A stretch of 64,000 bases of DNA from Lacrimispora algidixylanolytica (GCF_003609635.1 NZ_MCIA01000031.1:248001-312000); one strand, 5' to 3'. Positions 17,444 to 28,806 are shown, counted from the first letter of the stretch. Notes: generated from the letters alone by a model not told the origin. A program made the numbers and translations.

Positions 17444-17897
17444 AGTGTTTTACATTCCTTTCGTAATAATGTCACAAGTCAAATAAATATCTTATTTGCA
17501 AAACATTAGATGACTTAGATATAAAAACTGATTTTATATTTAGCAGTGCCACTGTATTCGACTACCATTACACTTTAATAGTTGCTTATTTTTTATTATA
17601 ACAGATTAATAACTATTTACATAATTTCTTTAACATATCGTTTATTCAATCTATATCTTTTCCTGATACATCTGACAAAGATTTTGAATATGAAAAATCT
17701 CAATATTTATAATCCATAGCATTACATACTACACTGATAAGTTTGTAGTACTCTTACATTGGTGATTAAATTCTCAAGAATTAGCTAGTGCCATATTTCA
17801 ACCAAAAATGTACCAATTACTAAAAAATGCATATTAGATATAAAGAGGTTATATAAAGATAATTATCTGACAGTTCTCTATAAATATTAGCAAGGGT
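17444..17897. other. AT-rich intergenic region
   Basis: About 450 nt with no open frame of note between the divergent LURP-one gene and the collagen-like gene. It contains a 14-bp palindrome AATTCTCAAGAATT near 17773 but no recognised RNA gene. Confidence 0.5.
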
Positions 17898-17925
17898 ACA
17901 AATATTGGATATTGTTCATAAAATA
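17898..17925 (+). promoter_or_regulatory. Sigma-K-like promoter of collagen-like gene
   Basis: CATAAAATA (17917-17925) matches the sigma-K -10 consensus CATANNNTA, and AC (17898-17899) is 17 nt upstream, matching the minimal sigma-K -35. The start codon of the spore-surface-type gene is about 60 nt downstream. This predicts late mother-cell expression during sporulation. Confidence 0.55.
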
Positions 17926-17968
17926 TATTGGCATGATTATTTATAGGTACATGTCAGAAATATCATGA

Positions 17969-20425
<2,457 letters not shown>

Positions 20426-20434
20426 TTTAATTAA

Positions 20435-20476
20435 AAGCTGGGCACTAGCCGAACATAATCGGTTAGTGCCTAGCTT
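20435..20476 (+). terminator. Terminator of collagen-like gene
   Basis: Arms AAGCTGGGCACTAGCCGA (20435-20452) and TCGGTTAGTGCCTAGCTT (20459-20476) pair along almost their full length with a short loop. The following sequence is moderately T-rich rather than a clean T run. Confidence 0.8.
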
Positions 20477-20578
20477 CAATTGTACATTTTTATGTTTACT
20501 TAATTAGGATTGAATAAGACTAACGAGAATAAACAACAACGGAATATACATATACGAGATAAACTCTTGTTTTTCTGT

Positions 20579-20806
20579 CTAGACCATAACAGTGGTCACA
20601 ACAAGTAAAACGAAAACCAATAAATTTAATACCACAGATACCAACGCCCCAATTCCAGCAGCCTTGGCAGACTTTGGATTTGTGGTTTTCCAAACCAAGA
20701 ATAAAATCAGACCTACTAGCGGAATAAAGAAACCTAAAACAGACCACCAGTTGCTTCCCTGCTGTACATTTTCTACATCTACTCTTTGCTCAATTGTACT
20801 CTCCAT
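20579..20806 (-). CDS. Small two-segment membrane protein
   Basis: A 75-residue protein with a polar N-terminus and two hydrophobic helices (about 22-40 and 49-74) joined by a basic loop NPKSAKAAGIGA. This layout is common in clostridial small membrane proteins that often follow a zinc ribbon, which is absent here. Function unknown. A GAGGTG site lies upstream of ATG. Confidence 0.7.
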   Translation of the reverse strand: MESTIEQRVDVENVQQGSNWWSVLGFFIPLVGLILFLVWKTTNPKSAKAAGIGALVSVVLNLLVFVLLVVTTVMV

Positions 20807-20935
20807 ACTCTATTTCACCTCTCAATAATATAGACAATAAAGTTCCGCCTATATTATAAAACAAAAATCGACAAAAATTACTGTCATGTAATCATTTGCA
20901 GCTTTCATGTAATAATTAGCATCATTTCATTAAAA

Positions 20936-20980
20936 AAGAAGCCGTCCCGCTACAAAAAAAGCAGATCCGACTTCTTTATT
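20936..20980 (-). terminator. Terminator of nth
   Basis: The arms AAGAAG...CTTCTT with interrupted inner pairing are followed on the minus strand by a T run. It lies directly after the nth stop codon. Confidence 0.65.
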
Positions 20981-20981
20981 A

Positions 20982-21623
20982 CTAATCCATTTTTTTCTCA
21001 CACCACGCTTCCAGCACGCACTCCCCACATTTTGCCTTCCTTGCAGTGCAAACTGCCCTTCCATGGTAAATCAACTGAAAATTAATCCGGTTCCAGTGTT
21101 CCTCTTCCAAAACATCTTGCAACTCCAGCTCAACTTGTACTGGATCTTTTCCAGTCGCCCAGCCCAGACGTCTGGATATTCGGAATACATGGGTATCAAC
21201 CGTAACTCCTGGAATTCCATAGGCATCGGAACGATATAAGGTTGCAGTTTTCCTACCTACTCCAGCCAGGCATAGGAGTCCTTCCATATCCTCTGGAACT
21301 TCTCCACCGAACTCTTCCATAATCTGCTGACAGCATTTCTTCAAATTCTTCGCCTTATTTTTATAAAGACCGATGGAACGGATCGCATCTTCAATTTCGT
21401 CCAGAGACGCTTCCGCCATATTTTCTGCATTAGGAAACCGGTTGAATAACTGAGGCAACACCTCTTCCACCTGTTTGTCCGTACTCTGTGCACTTAGCAT
21501 AATGGCTGCTAAAAGCTGCCAGGGCTGTTGGTGATAGAAACTCTCCTTTGTCACACCATAAATTTCATCCAATTTAGCAAGAGACTTTTTTATATGCTCC
21601 CGATTTATCTCTTCCGTTATCAT
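20982..21623 (-). CDS. nth: Endonuclease III (DNA glycosylase/AP lyase)
   Basis: A 213-residue HhH-GPD glycosylase that removes oxidised pyrimidines and cleaves AP sites. The catalytic lysine region LAGVGRKTATLY, the aspartate in VTVDTHVFRI and the four-cysteine iron-sulphur loop (C-x6-C-x2-C-x5-C within CTARKAKCGECVLEAWC) are intact. ATG at 21623 is preceded by AGGAGG; the longer frame lacks a site. It follows the EndoQ gene by 31 nt on the same strand, forming a repair pair. Confidence 0.95.
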   Translation of the reverse strand: MITEEINREHIKKSLAKLDEIYGVTKESFYHQQPWQLLAAIMLSAQSTDKQVEEVLPQLFNRFPNAENMAEASLDEIEDAIRSIGLYKNKAKNLKKCCQQIMEEFGGEVPEDMEGLLCLAGVGRKTATLYRSDAYGIPGVTVDTHVFRISRRLGWATGKDPVQVELELQDVLEEEHWNRINFQLIYHGRAVCTARKAKCGECVLEAWCEKKMD

Positions 21624-21654
21624 GTGTACTTTCCTCCTGCATCTAATTGCAGAT

Positions 21655-22899
21655 TTATTTTTTAATTTCCCCAGGTTCAAACAGGCGTATGGTTCCATAT
21701 TCCCCATCATATCCAGGGTTGCATATTACCTTTTTCGCCCTAAGACGGGTAATGCCTTCGGCAATCCATTCACCGGAAATCTTTCTTATTTCCTCTATTG
21801 GTACGGTTCTTAAAATTGAAAATTCGGTTCCTAAGGATGTTATCAATTCCTCGTACTGGTTCTGGACCCGTTTACTGGCAAGGGTATAACCTGTGGATGC
21901 CGCAACGACCTCCAAAAGTGGTACCAAACTCTCGAATGGCTTTCCTCCTGAAAGTACAATTTCATCACTCCTGTCAGCTAGCTGATCAATCCGATGAGAT
22001 ACCCCTGTGGTCAGTTTCCTGCCGCAAACCGGACATTTTCCATCGTATTGCTGCGCCTGAGCAGGGGAAAGACAAAGATTGCATTTTCTATGACCATCAT
22101 AATAATACTTTCCCTCTTCCGGAAAAAATTCAATGGTTCCTTCCAATCCGATTCCTGTATTGATGGCTTCAGATAATCCTTGATAGGATAAATCAATATT
22201 CATAAGATTGGCTTCTCTTCCCATCTTTGAGGGAGAGTGAGCATCCGAATTGGATAGAAGCTGAAACCGATCCAAAGCGGACAGCCTCCGGATCATGGTG
22301 GGATCGGACGAAAGTCCGGTTTCCAGAGCATGGATGTGCGGCGTTAAATCTTCAAAGCATTCCTCGATGGTATCAAAACCGGAGAATGCCCCAAATAAGG
22401 AGAAATGAGGCGTCCAGATATGGGCTGGGAAAAATATGGCTTCAGGGCATGAATCTAAAGCCATTTCCAACAGATCACGACAATCTAATCCCAGAATAGG
22501 TCTACCGTCAGAATGAAGATTGCCTACGGTCTCCAGCTTCGTAGAAAGACGTTCTGCTGCTTCTAATCCAGGAAGTAAAATGACACTGTGAACCTTTCTC
22601 ACCTTTCCATTCTTCTTATATATGGTACTGATTTCTCCAGAAACAACAAACCTCGGTGTCTTTGATTCCGGTCGGTATCCTGAATCCAGGCAGTATTCTT
22701 CTTTTAATTGGTATAGTCCTTCTTCCGCTGGAATCAGTTTATCCTTTAACTCTTCACGCCAAGCCCTGTGGGTAAAGTCTCCGGTTCCCAATATATCAAT
22801 TCCCTTTCGCCTTGCCCATAGGTCAAGATATTCCGGTGTACATTCCTTGCTGGTTGCTCTGGAATAGTGGGAATGAATGTGTAAATCTGCTATATACAT
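21655..22899 (-). CDS. Endonuclease Q (EndoQ) family protein
   Basis: A 414-residue PHP-domain protein. The metal-binding N-terminus (DLHIHSHYSRATS), internal histidines (FFPAHIWTPHFSLFG, SNSDAHSP), a two-CxxC zinc finger (CNLC and CPVC, about residues 273-292) and a helical C-terminal region match EndoQ, known in Thermococcales and some Bacilli to nick DNA 5' of uracil, hypoxanthine, xanthine and AP sites. ATG at 22899 has AGGTGA upstream. The adjacent nth supports a DNA repair role. Confidence 0.85.
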   Translation of the reverse strand: MYIADLHIHSHYSRATSKECTPEYLDLWARRKGIDILGTGDFTHRAWREELKDKLIPAEEGLYQLKEEYCLDSGYRPESKTPRFVVSGEISTIYKKNGKVRKVHSVILLPGLEAAERLSTKLETVGNLHSDGRPILGLDCRDLLEMALDSCPEAIFFPAHIWTPHFSLFGAFSGFDTIEECFEDLTPHIHALETGLSSDPTMIRRLSALDRFQLLSNSDAHSPSKMGREANLMNIDLSYQGLSEAINTGIGLEGTIEFFPEEGKYYYDGHRKCNLCLSPAQAQQYDGKCPVCGRKLTTGVSHRIDQLADRSDEIVLSGGKPFESLVPLLEVVAASTGYTLASKRVQNQYEELITSLGTEFSILRTVPIEEIRKISGEWIAEGITRLRAKKVICNPGYDGEYGTIRLFEPGEIKK

Positions 22900-22922
22900 T
22901 TTATCACCTGCTTTTCTATAGA

Positions 22923-22944
22923 GAAAAGGGGCATCATCTGCCCC
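22923..22944 (-). terminator. Short terminator upstream of EndoQ gene
   Basis: A GGGGCA/TGCCCC stem with a 5-nt loop, followed on the minus strand by TTTTC. It overlaps the stop of the small frame at 22934-23062 and precedes the EndoQ ribosome site. Confidence 0.7.
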
Positions 22945-23062
22945 TGTGCTTCTCCTTTTTTTTATGCTGCTTCTGCTCAAACTGAAGCTGTTTCCTGGCT
23001 TCCTTTTTATCTCGTGCCAATTCTTTTCGCTCCTGTTTTACTTCCTCTTGCTGTAATTTCAT
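22934..23062 (-). pseudogene. YjdF (DUF2992) C-terminal remnant
   Basis: A 42-codon frame from ATG at 23062, basic and strongly helical (KLQQEEVKQERKEL, then KKKEKHRGR at the end). The pattern, especially the KEKHRGR tail, matches my recollection of the C-terminus of the roughly 140-residue YjdF family; the whole N-terminal domain is missing and an in-frame TGA lies two codons upstream. It could alternatively be a genuine small basic protein. A 28-codon frame just upstream ends overlapping its ATG. Confidence 0.5.
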
Positions 23063-23266
23063 TGTTCAGACTCATTTTCCGTCCGGACTACCAACCGGAT
23101 CTTCATGGCAAATACCACAAGCTGTGTTTTTATCTTTGTAAGCATATTATAACATGACTGTATTTTTGAGGGAAGACCCATCTTCTTCCTCGATTATTAT
23201 CAAATTTGACTCTATAAATTTTTTATGCTAGGATATGCCTATCAATTAGGAGAAAGGATTTTTCAG

Positions 23267-23494
23267 ATGAATATTATGAATTTAATGCAATTAAAGGAAG
23301 CTTGGGGCGTTTTTAAAGAAAATCATCCTAAATTCCCCTTGTTTTTAGATGCGGCTTCCAGAAGCGGCCTTAAAGAAGGAAGTGTGATAGAGATTAATAT
23401 CACAACACCAGAAGGAAAAACTCTCGCCACCAACCTAAAAATAAAAGACTCTGACCTTAAGCTTTTTGAACAGTTAAAAGCTTCCTTTAAATAA
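23267..23494 (+). CDS. Conserved small hypothetical protein
   Basis: A 75-residue protein with an amphipathic helix (LMQLKEAWGVFKENHPKFPLF), then two beta strands (VIEINITTPEG, TNLKIKDSDL) and a final helix. I recognise it only as a type common in Lachnospiraceae, with no assigned function. ATG at 23267 follows AAAGGA at 8 nt; a longer frame starting at 23225 is less likely. Single gene. Confidence 0.7.
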   Translation: MNIMNLMQLKEAWGVFKENHPKFPLFLDAASRSGLKEGSVIEINITTPEGKTLATNLKIKDSDLKLFEQLKASFK

Positions 23495-23514
23495 GGACTC
23501 CTCTGTAAAAACCA

Positions 23515-23596
23515 TTGTTGTATTTACCAAAATATGGTACAATGAACCAACCATAATGGTAAAAAGCTTCGCAGGCCATTTTGCTGTGCCTGCGAA
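23515..23596 (+). promoter_or_regulatory. Promoter and leader hairpin of secreted protein gene
   Basis: TTGTTG (23515-23520) and TACAAT (23538-23543) are 17 nt apart. The leader then contains a perfect 9-bp stem TTCGCAGGC/GCCTGCGAA (23568-23576 and 23588-23596) without a T run, ending shortly before the AGGAGG of the next gene. The hairpin may stabilise the mRNA or affect translation. Confidence 0.6.
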
Positions 23597-23620
23597 CTAC
23601 AACAGGAGGATTAAAACGGA

Positions 23621-24631
23621 ATGAAACATTCTATAAAAATATTTACCGTTGCATTACTTCTGTCCCTCTTTATGACATCGTCAGCCTTTGCCGGAACCTG
23701 GAAAGAGGATTCTAACGGATGGCGATGGCAGGAAAAAGAGCAACTATCCCCGGTTTCTTCTTGGGAATGGATTGATTCTAATAAAGACGGAATGGCAGAA
23801 CGTTATTATTTCGATGAAAACGGTTATTTACTCACGAATACCACCACGCCCGACGGCTATACAGTCAACGAAGCTGGAGCCTGGGTGGCTGACGGTATCG
23901 TAAGACAAAAGGCAGCTAACCCTGCCGCCGCTTCTACTGCAAAAAAAGAAGGAAAGGAACTCTATTTTAATGCCATCCAAAAGAGTTCTGAATTAACCGG
24001 CCTAGATGTTAGCGGTGACATACATATGAGCCTTACTTATTCTGATATGGAGATTCCTATTTCTATGAAGCTGGGTTTAAAATACCATGACATCAATACT
24101 CCAAACATGGAATTTCTTTCTGAGTCAGCGATGCAGATGTTGGGAACAAAGGATTCTCACCAATCCTTTTATACGAATGGTACCTACTATTCCAACGGAG
24201 GCGCCAATAAAAAGTATCAGATGAAGATTGGCCATGAAGATATGACGAAAAACCTGACTCTTGGCGGACTGACCGGTCAGTTTTGGGCATTTATAGACAA
24301 TGTTCAGATTGCAGATAACGAATCAGGTGGTAAGACTCTCTTATATGCCAGTAGTGGAGAAGGAATGGAATCATATCTTAGCAACATCAATAACCGAATA
24401 TGGCCATTGCTAAATGAGCTGGACTATAAGATAGACGGAATAAGCGGTAAAGCATTCCTTACACCGGAAGGATATTTTTCAAAGGAAGACATCACCGTGT
24501 ACATGACAGTGGATGAAGATGATGACACTGCTGGATTTACCATGAACATCAGACTGGACTACAACAATCCAGGTCAAACGGTTGCCATCTCGTTTCCTTC
24601 TACGGAAGGATATGAAGTAGTCGTTTACTAG
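23621..24631 (+). CDS. Secreted protein with cell-wall-binding-type repeats
   Basis: A 336-residue protein with a signal peptide (about 1-24, cleavage after SSAFA). Residues 25-95 contain two aromatic/glycine repeats (GWRWQEKEQ, WEWIDSNKDG, YYFDENGYL) of the choline/cell-wall-binding type. The remaining 230 residues form a beta-rich domain (SGDIHMSLTYSD and later strands) similar in layout to lipoprotein-type LolA/DUF6612-like folds. It is probably held at the cell surface; function unknown. Confidence 0.7.
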   Translation: MKHSIKIFTVALLLSLFMTSSAFAGTWKEDSNGWRWQEKEQLSPVSSWEWIDSNKDGMAERYYFDENGYLLTNTTTPDGYTVNEAGAWVADGIVRQKAANPAAASTAKKEGKELYFNAIQKSSELTGLDVSGDIHMSLTYSDMEIPISMKLGLKYHDINTPNMEFLSESAMQMLGTKDSHQSFYTNGTYYSNGGANKKYQMKIGHEDMTKNLTLGGLTGQFWAFIDNVQIADNESGGKTLLYASSGEGMESYLSNINNRIWPLLNELDYKIDGISGKAFLTPEGYFSKEDITVYMTVDEDDDTAGFTMNIRLDYNNPGQTVAISFPSTEGYEVVVY

Positions 24632-24656
24632 AGAGAAAAAGAGTGGAAACCATGAG

Positions 24657-24707
24657 CCTCCCCCAAAAGTCAGACCTAAAAATCTAACATTTGGAGGGAG
24701 GTTTTTT
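24657..24707 (+). terminator. Intrinsic terminator
   Basis: The arms CCTCCCCCAAA and TTTGGAGGGAGG pair and are followed by TTTTTT. It ends the secreted protein gene. Confidence 0.85.
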
Positions 24708-24928
24708 ACGAAAAAAAGTACCCTTCCGTTCCAAGAAAAACCAAAGAGCACTACATATTAAGATACAGTCCATGATTGGGATGAGTATGGCTACGGCGAT
24801 ATGATTGTTAATTCGGCATATTCAAGTCTTTAGCTTGGACATAAGATTCTTTGTGAATATGTTTCAAAGATACCGAATTCATGCTTACCCCATCAGGCCA
24901 TCTCTTTCCCTTCGGTTAATTCTTTTTT

Positions 24929-26359
24929 CTATTCTGATTTTTTATATTTTGTTAAAAATAGTGTTGGTATTATAGCAATCACTGTAAAACCAACGGACCA
25001 CCAAAAGGCAACATTATATGCACTTGTAACAGCTTGTATATCAGTTACGGAATGGCCGGATAGCTGATGCTCTACAATAGTTGCAAGTATCGCAGATCCG
25101 AATGCACTGCCGATTGTCTGTAATATCCTCGTACCAATACTGGCGTGAGGAATCTGATCTTTGCTTAATCCCACATAGGAGGAAACCATAATTGGAATGA
25201 ACACTCCGCCCAGACCCGCTCCCCGTATTAGTAGTGCCACAGCTAACAGGACTTGACTTGTTCCGGAATTCGCAAAGGCGAATGGCAGTGTACCTATTGC
25301 AGTGATTACGAGGCTTACCAAGACTATTGGGCGCGCTCCTATGCGGTCGGTCAATTTTCCCATCTGACTTCTCGTCAATAACATACCAATTCCTTGAGGA
25401 AGCAACAAGAGGCCGGCAAACAAAACGTTTTCGCCATGCACCTGCTGATAATATAATGGCAGAAGAAGCATTCCTCCGTTTGTGATGATACCCGACATGA
25501 AAAGCAAAATGGTTGAAATGGAAAAATTGCGTGATTGAAACAGATGCAAGTCAAGCACTGGCGAAATCTTCGTGCGTAAGGCGTAGACAATAAACGCGGC
25601 CATCAGCATTAATCCGATAAATGCAGGAACAAACACTGCACTGCTGTTTAGTCCACCATGAGATGCTATTTGTGCAATTCCATAAATGAGTGAGGCAAAT
25701 GCGGGAGATAACAGCAGAATGCCGACAATGTCAAGGGGCTGTTTCTCGTCGGAGGGGCCGTCCTTTGGTATTCCCCACAAGGCTAACAATAAGGCGATAA
25801 TGGTCACCGGAATATTAACATAGAAAATCCAACGCCAGCCTAAGCTGTTCACAATAATTCCGCCTAACACCGGACCAAGAATCGGTGCCAGCATCATGGG
25901 TATGCTAGTAATGGAAGCCATACGTCCCATATTACGGCCACCAGATAGTTGAAAAAGCATGGTTGTCATAGTTGGCATCAATAAACCTGCGCCGATTCCC
26001 TGCAGAAGCCGGAACCCGATCAGGAAACCTATATTCTGTGACAGCGATGAAAGAATGGAACCCGCAAGAAATAGTGCCAGAGAAAATTGATACAGCCGCT
26101 TGCCACCAAAACGATTCATAGCCCAGCCCGAAATTGGTACAGCCATGGCCATCGCCAGCACATATCCCGTAATGACCCACTGGATGACTGAAACAGTGCT
26201 TTTTAAGTCACCTGCTAAGGTTTTTATGGCCACATTGACCATGGTCGAATCTAATAAGGGCGCCAGAGCCCCAAACACTAAGATTAATGATACTTTAAGC
26301 AGGACCGGGTCAAGCTTTTCATTCTGAGGTTTTGAATCGTTTACCTTATTTTTTGCCAT
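24929..26359 (-). CDS. DHA2-family MFS multidrug efflux transporter
   Basis: A 476-residue, roughly 14-segment major facilitator of the EmrB/QacA group. Motif C-like LGPVLGG (residues about 160) and the motif A region WAMNRFGGKRLY are present, as is the LLDSTMVNVA start typical of DHA2. The divergent TetR-family gene at 26577 probably regulates it. The start has GGAGG upstream. Confidence 0.88.
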   Translation of the reverse strand: MAKNKVNDSKPQNEKLDPVLLKVSLILVFGALAPLLDSTMVNVAIKTLAGDLKSTVSVIQWVITGYVLAMAMAVPISGWAMNRFGGKRLYQFSLALFLAGSILSSLSQNIGFLIGFRLLQGIGAGLLMPTMTTMLFQLSGGRNMGRMASITSIPMMLAPILGPVLGGIIVNSLGWRWIFYVNIPVTIIALLLALWGIPKDGPSDEKQPLDIVGILLLSPAFASLIYGIAQIASHGGLNSSAVFVPAFIGLMLMAAFIVYALRTKISPVLDLHLFQSRNFSISTILLFMSGIITNGGMLLLPLYYQQVHGENVLFAGLLLLPQGIGMLLTRSQMGKLTDRIGARPIVLVSLVITAIGTLPFAFANSGTSQVLLAVALLIRGAGLGGVFIPIMVSSYVGLSKDQIPHASIGTRILQTIGSAFGSAILATIVEHQLSGHSVTDIQAVTSAYNVAFWWSVGFTVIAIIPTLFLTKYKKSE

Positions 26360-26471
26360 ATTAGAGCCTCCTTTTTATAGGATCTTTTATAGAACTTTCA
26401 AAAACGTCAGGCAAAAGTATGATTCTGCCTATACATGGTTGTATCTCGTTCTTATAAAGACCTTTTATTAA

Positions 26472-26486
26472 ACAACAACTTGTTGT
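26472..26486. promoter_or_regulatory. Palindromic operator candidate
   Basis: A perfect ACAACAA-C-TTGTTGT palindrome lies between the divergent efflux and TetR genes, the expected position for a TetR-family operator controlling both. Confidence 0.5.
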
Positions 26487-26520
26487 ATCATAATACTATA
26501 ACAATTTTTGACGCTACATC

Positions 26521-26553
26521 AACCGACAATCATGGGGGACTTGTCGGTTTTTT
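26521..26553 (+). terminator. Terminator-like hairpin in tetR leader
   Basis: A perfect 9-bp stem AACCGACAA/TTGTCGGTT with an 11-nt loop, followed by TTTT, ends 23 nt before the TetR start codon. It may attenuate tetR or end a short transcript. Confidence 0.65.
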
Positions 26554-26576
26554 AGGAGTCGATGGAGGAACATTCT

Positions 26577-27140
26577 ATGAACAAGCAGCCTGAAATTACT
26601 ATGCAAACAAGAAAAAATTTAATAGATGCGTTCTGGCAAATATACTGTGAAAAACGAATCGAAAAAATCACAATAAAAGATATCACAACTAAGGCGGGTT
26701 ACAACAGAGGTACATTCTATGAATATTTTATCGATATCTACGATGTGCTAGAGCAAATAGAAGCTTCCATTTTACCGGATTTGGAAAAGCACAAAGTCAT
26801 CATGATAGATACGAATGCTCAACTGCCGCTCAAACATCTTATCGAGGTGTACAGCCGAAACAAAAAGTACTTTGTTATCCTATTAGGAAAAAACGGAGAT
26901 CCCGCATTTCATGAAAAGCTTAAAAACGTATACAAAGCATTGTTGCGACCGCGCCTTCAATCACTCAGTTCGGATGACTTTATATTGGAATGCACGTTGG
27001 AATGTGCGGTATCCGCTTTGATCGGTGTGATGACATATTGCTTTACGCAGGAAGAAGACCCCGATATCCCAAAGATGGTGCAGTTTCTGGAGAACCTTAT
27101 AAATGGTGGGTATAATAAAATAGTCAATCTGATATTTTAA
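26577..27140 (+). CDS. TetR/AcrR-family regulator
   Basis: A 187-residue repressor with the N-terminal TetR helix-turn-helix (ITIKDITTKAGYNRGTFYEYF) and a helical ligand domain of the DUF/TetR_C type. ATG at 26577 is chosen because GGAGG is 8 nt upstream; the earlier ATG at 26562 overlaps that site. It is divergent from the DHA2 efflux gene and probably represses it. Confidence 0.85.
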   Translation: MNKQPEITMQTRKNLIDAFWQIYCEKRIEKITIKDITTKAGYNRGTFYEYFIDIYDVLEQIEASILPDLEKHKVIMIDTNAQLPLKHLIEVYSRNKKYFVILLGKNGDPAFHEKLKNVYKALLRPRLQSLSSDDFILECTLECAVSALIGVMTYCFTQEEDPDIPKMVQFLENLINGGYNKIVNLIF

Positions 27141-27224
27141 ACTATTTAAACAATCATTCTTTTTTATTTTAATGGTAGTGATAGATGAATGAGTTTTCCC
27201 GATTGGTGCAGCCGCTTTTATTCG

Positions 27225-27443
27225 CTATTTCTTTACAACCCACAACAATTTTAAAATTACCATAGCAATCTCAGGAAACATTTCAAGTATATCAACTTGT
27301 TTTCCTTTATCTTTTGTCAGGCTATACCCAAGTACAACGCCAGTAAGTCCACCGCCTATAACAACCACCTTTCGCAGGGCCGCACAGAAAAGAAGAAGCC
27401 CAGCAGAAAATGCTGAGCTGATAAATAACTTGTCGTTTACCAT
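27225..27443 (-). pseudogene. Fragment of FAD/NAD-binding oxidoreductase
   Basis: The frame contains KVVVIGGGLTGVVLGYSLT and VDILEMFPEIA, the Rossmann motif seen in the second nucleotide-binding domain of old-yellow-enzyme/2,4-dienoyl-CoA reductase type proteins. Only about 45 residues match and the flanking codons look random, so this is a remnant of a deleted gene. Confidence 0.6.
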
Positions 27444-27495
27444 ATAATTTTATTATAATTGGAGGTTTTTCATATTGCTATAAGTTTTATACCTT

Positions 27496-27514
27496 CCCCC
27501 TGTATAGCAGGGGG
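27496..27514. terminator. GC-rich hairpin after MFS gene
   Basis: The stem CCCCCTG/CAGGGGG with a 5-nt loop lies directly after the MFS stop codon. The T run is short on both sides. Confidence 0.55.
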
Positions 27515-27515
27515 T

Positions 27516-28691
27516 TTATGCCTTTGACCGCTGCTGATATCGTATGCTGATCACAAAAAGAATAGGGAATATGATTGCTGCCAAAATTCCCACTTTAAGA
27601 TTATTTTCAAAAATTCCAGAAACCTGACCGACTAACGTAGGGCCTGTGGAGCAGCCTAAATCTCCAGCTAGAGCAAGAAATGCAAACATAGCAGTTCCCC
27701 CTCCCCGCATAGAAGCTGATGCCATACTAAAGGTTCCTGGCCACATAATACCTACTGACAGACCGCATATTCCACATCCAATTAACCCCAGTGCTGGATG
27801 GGGAGACAGTGAAATCAGCAAATAAGAAGCAATGCACAAGATTCCGCTATACGTCATCATCTTTTGTAAATCTATTTTTTCTCCATACTTTCCGTACAAT
27901 GCTCTTGAAGTCCCCATCATAGCTGCAAAGAACATAGGACCAGCAAGGTCACCCACGGCTTTTTTAACCTTGAGTCCTTCCTCTGCAAAGGCCGAAGCCC
28001 ATTGGCTGACTGCCTGTTCACCAGCTCCTGCACAAACCATCAGTATCATAAAGATCCAGAAAATCTTTTTTCCAATCAGCGTCCGAAAGGAAATTCCTTC
28101 ATTCTCTTTTACCAGAGGTGCAATTGGAACTTTAAAGAAAGAGATCATGTTGACCAATGGAACCACTGCCCATAACAGGGCCAGTATTCTCCAATTTTCC
28201 ACTCCCAGCAAAACGAAAAATATGGTGGAAATCAAAACAACCCCAACATGGCCCCAGCAATAGAAGGAATGCAGCATACTCATGGCTTTTTCCTTATTAT
28301 TTGTTGGACATGCCTCGACTACCGGACTAACTAAGACCTCTAAAAGTCCTCCTCCCGCGCCGTAAATCATGACTGCTAAAAGAAGACCAATCCAGGGATT
28401 TGAAAATAAGCCTGGAAGCAGAGCCAAGGAGATTAGACCAATTGCACATAGTGCTAGAGCTGTGATCATGGAAATCCGATAACCAACCCGATCAATGACT
28501 CCTGCTGATATAAGATCCACGAGTAGCTGTATACCAAAATTAAAGGTGACAAGCAAGGCAATCTTTGACAATGAGATGCCATACTCTTTTTCAAACGTAA
28601 GAAACAGAAGCGGTACAAAATTGTTAATGATTGCCTGAACAATGTAACTGGTAAAACAGGCACGAATGGTTTTATTATAATCCTGACTCAT
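27516..28691 (-). CDS. MFS transporter
   Basis: A 391-residue, 12-segment major facilitator. The layout and motifs (GVIDRVGYRISM between segments two and three, YGAGGGLLEVLVSP) resemble the FucP/YfkF-type sugar porters. The substrate is unknown. ATG at 28691 follows GGAGG. The divergent AraC-type activator at 28807 is the likely regulator, suggesting an inducible carbohydrate or organic acid uptake function. Confidence 0.82.
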   Translation of the reverse strand: MSQDYNKTIRACFTSYIVQAIINNFVPLLFLTFEKEYGISLSKIALLVTFNFGIQLLVDLISAGVIDRVGYRISMITALALCAIGLISLALLPGLFSNPWIGLLLAVMIYGAGGGLLEVLVSPVVEACPTNNKEKAMSMLHSFYCWGHVGVVLISTIFFVLLGVENWRILALLWAVVPLVNMISFFKVPIAPLVKENEGISFRTLIGKKIFWIFMILMVCAGAGEQAVSQWASAFAEEGLKVKKAVGDLAGPMFFAAMMGTSRALYGKYGEKIDLQKMMTYSGILCIASYLLISLSPHPALGLIGCGICGLSVGIMWPGTFSMASASMRGGGTAMFAFLALAGDLGCSTGPTLVGQVSGIFENNLKVGILAAIIFPILFVISIRYQQRSKA

Positions 28692-28747
28692 TCCCTTTCC
28701 TCCCAAATCTCATTTGTTGTATTATATCGCATAACAAAATATGATTC

Positions 28748-28777
28748 TTGCAAATTATGGCCAATTTATGATATAAT
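28748..28777 (+). promoter_or_regulatory. Promoter of araC-type gene
   Basis: TTGCAA (28748-28753) and TATAAT (28772-28777) are separated by 18 nt, and AAGGAG precedes the ATG at 28807. Confidence 0.6.
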
Positions 28778-28806
28778 CGAGCCATTCTTTAAAAGGAGAA
28801 CCATTT

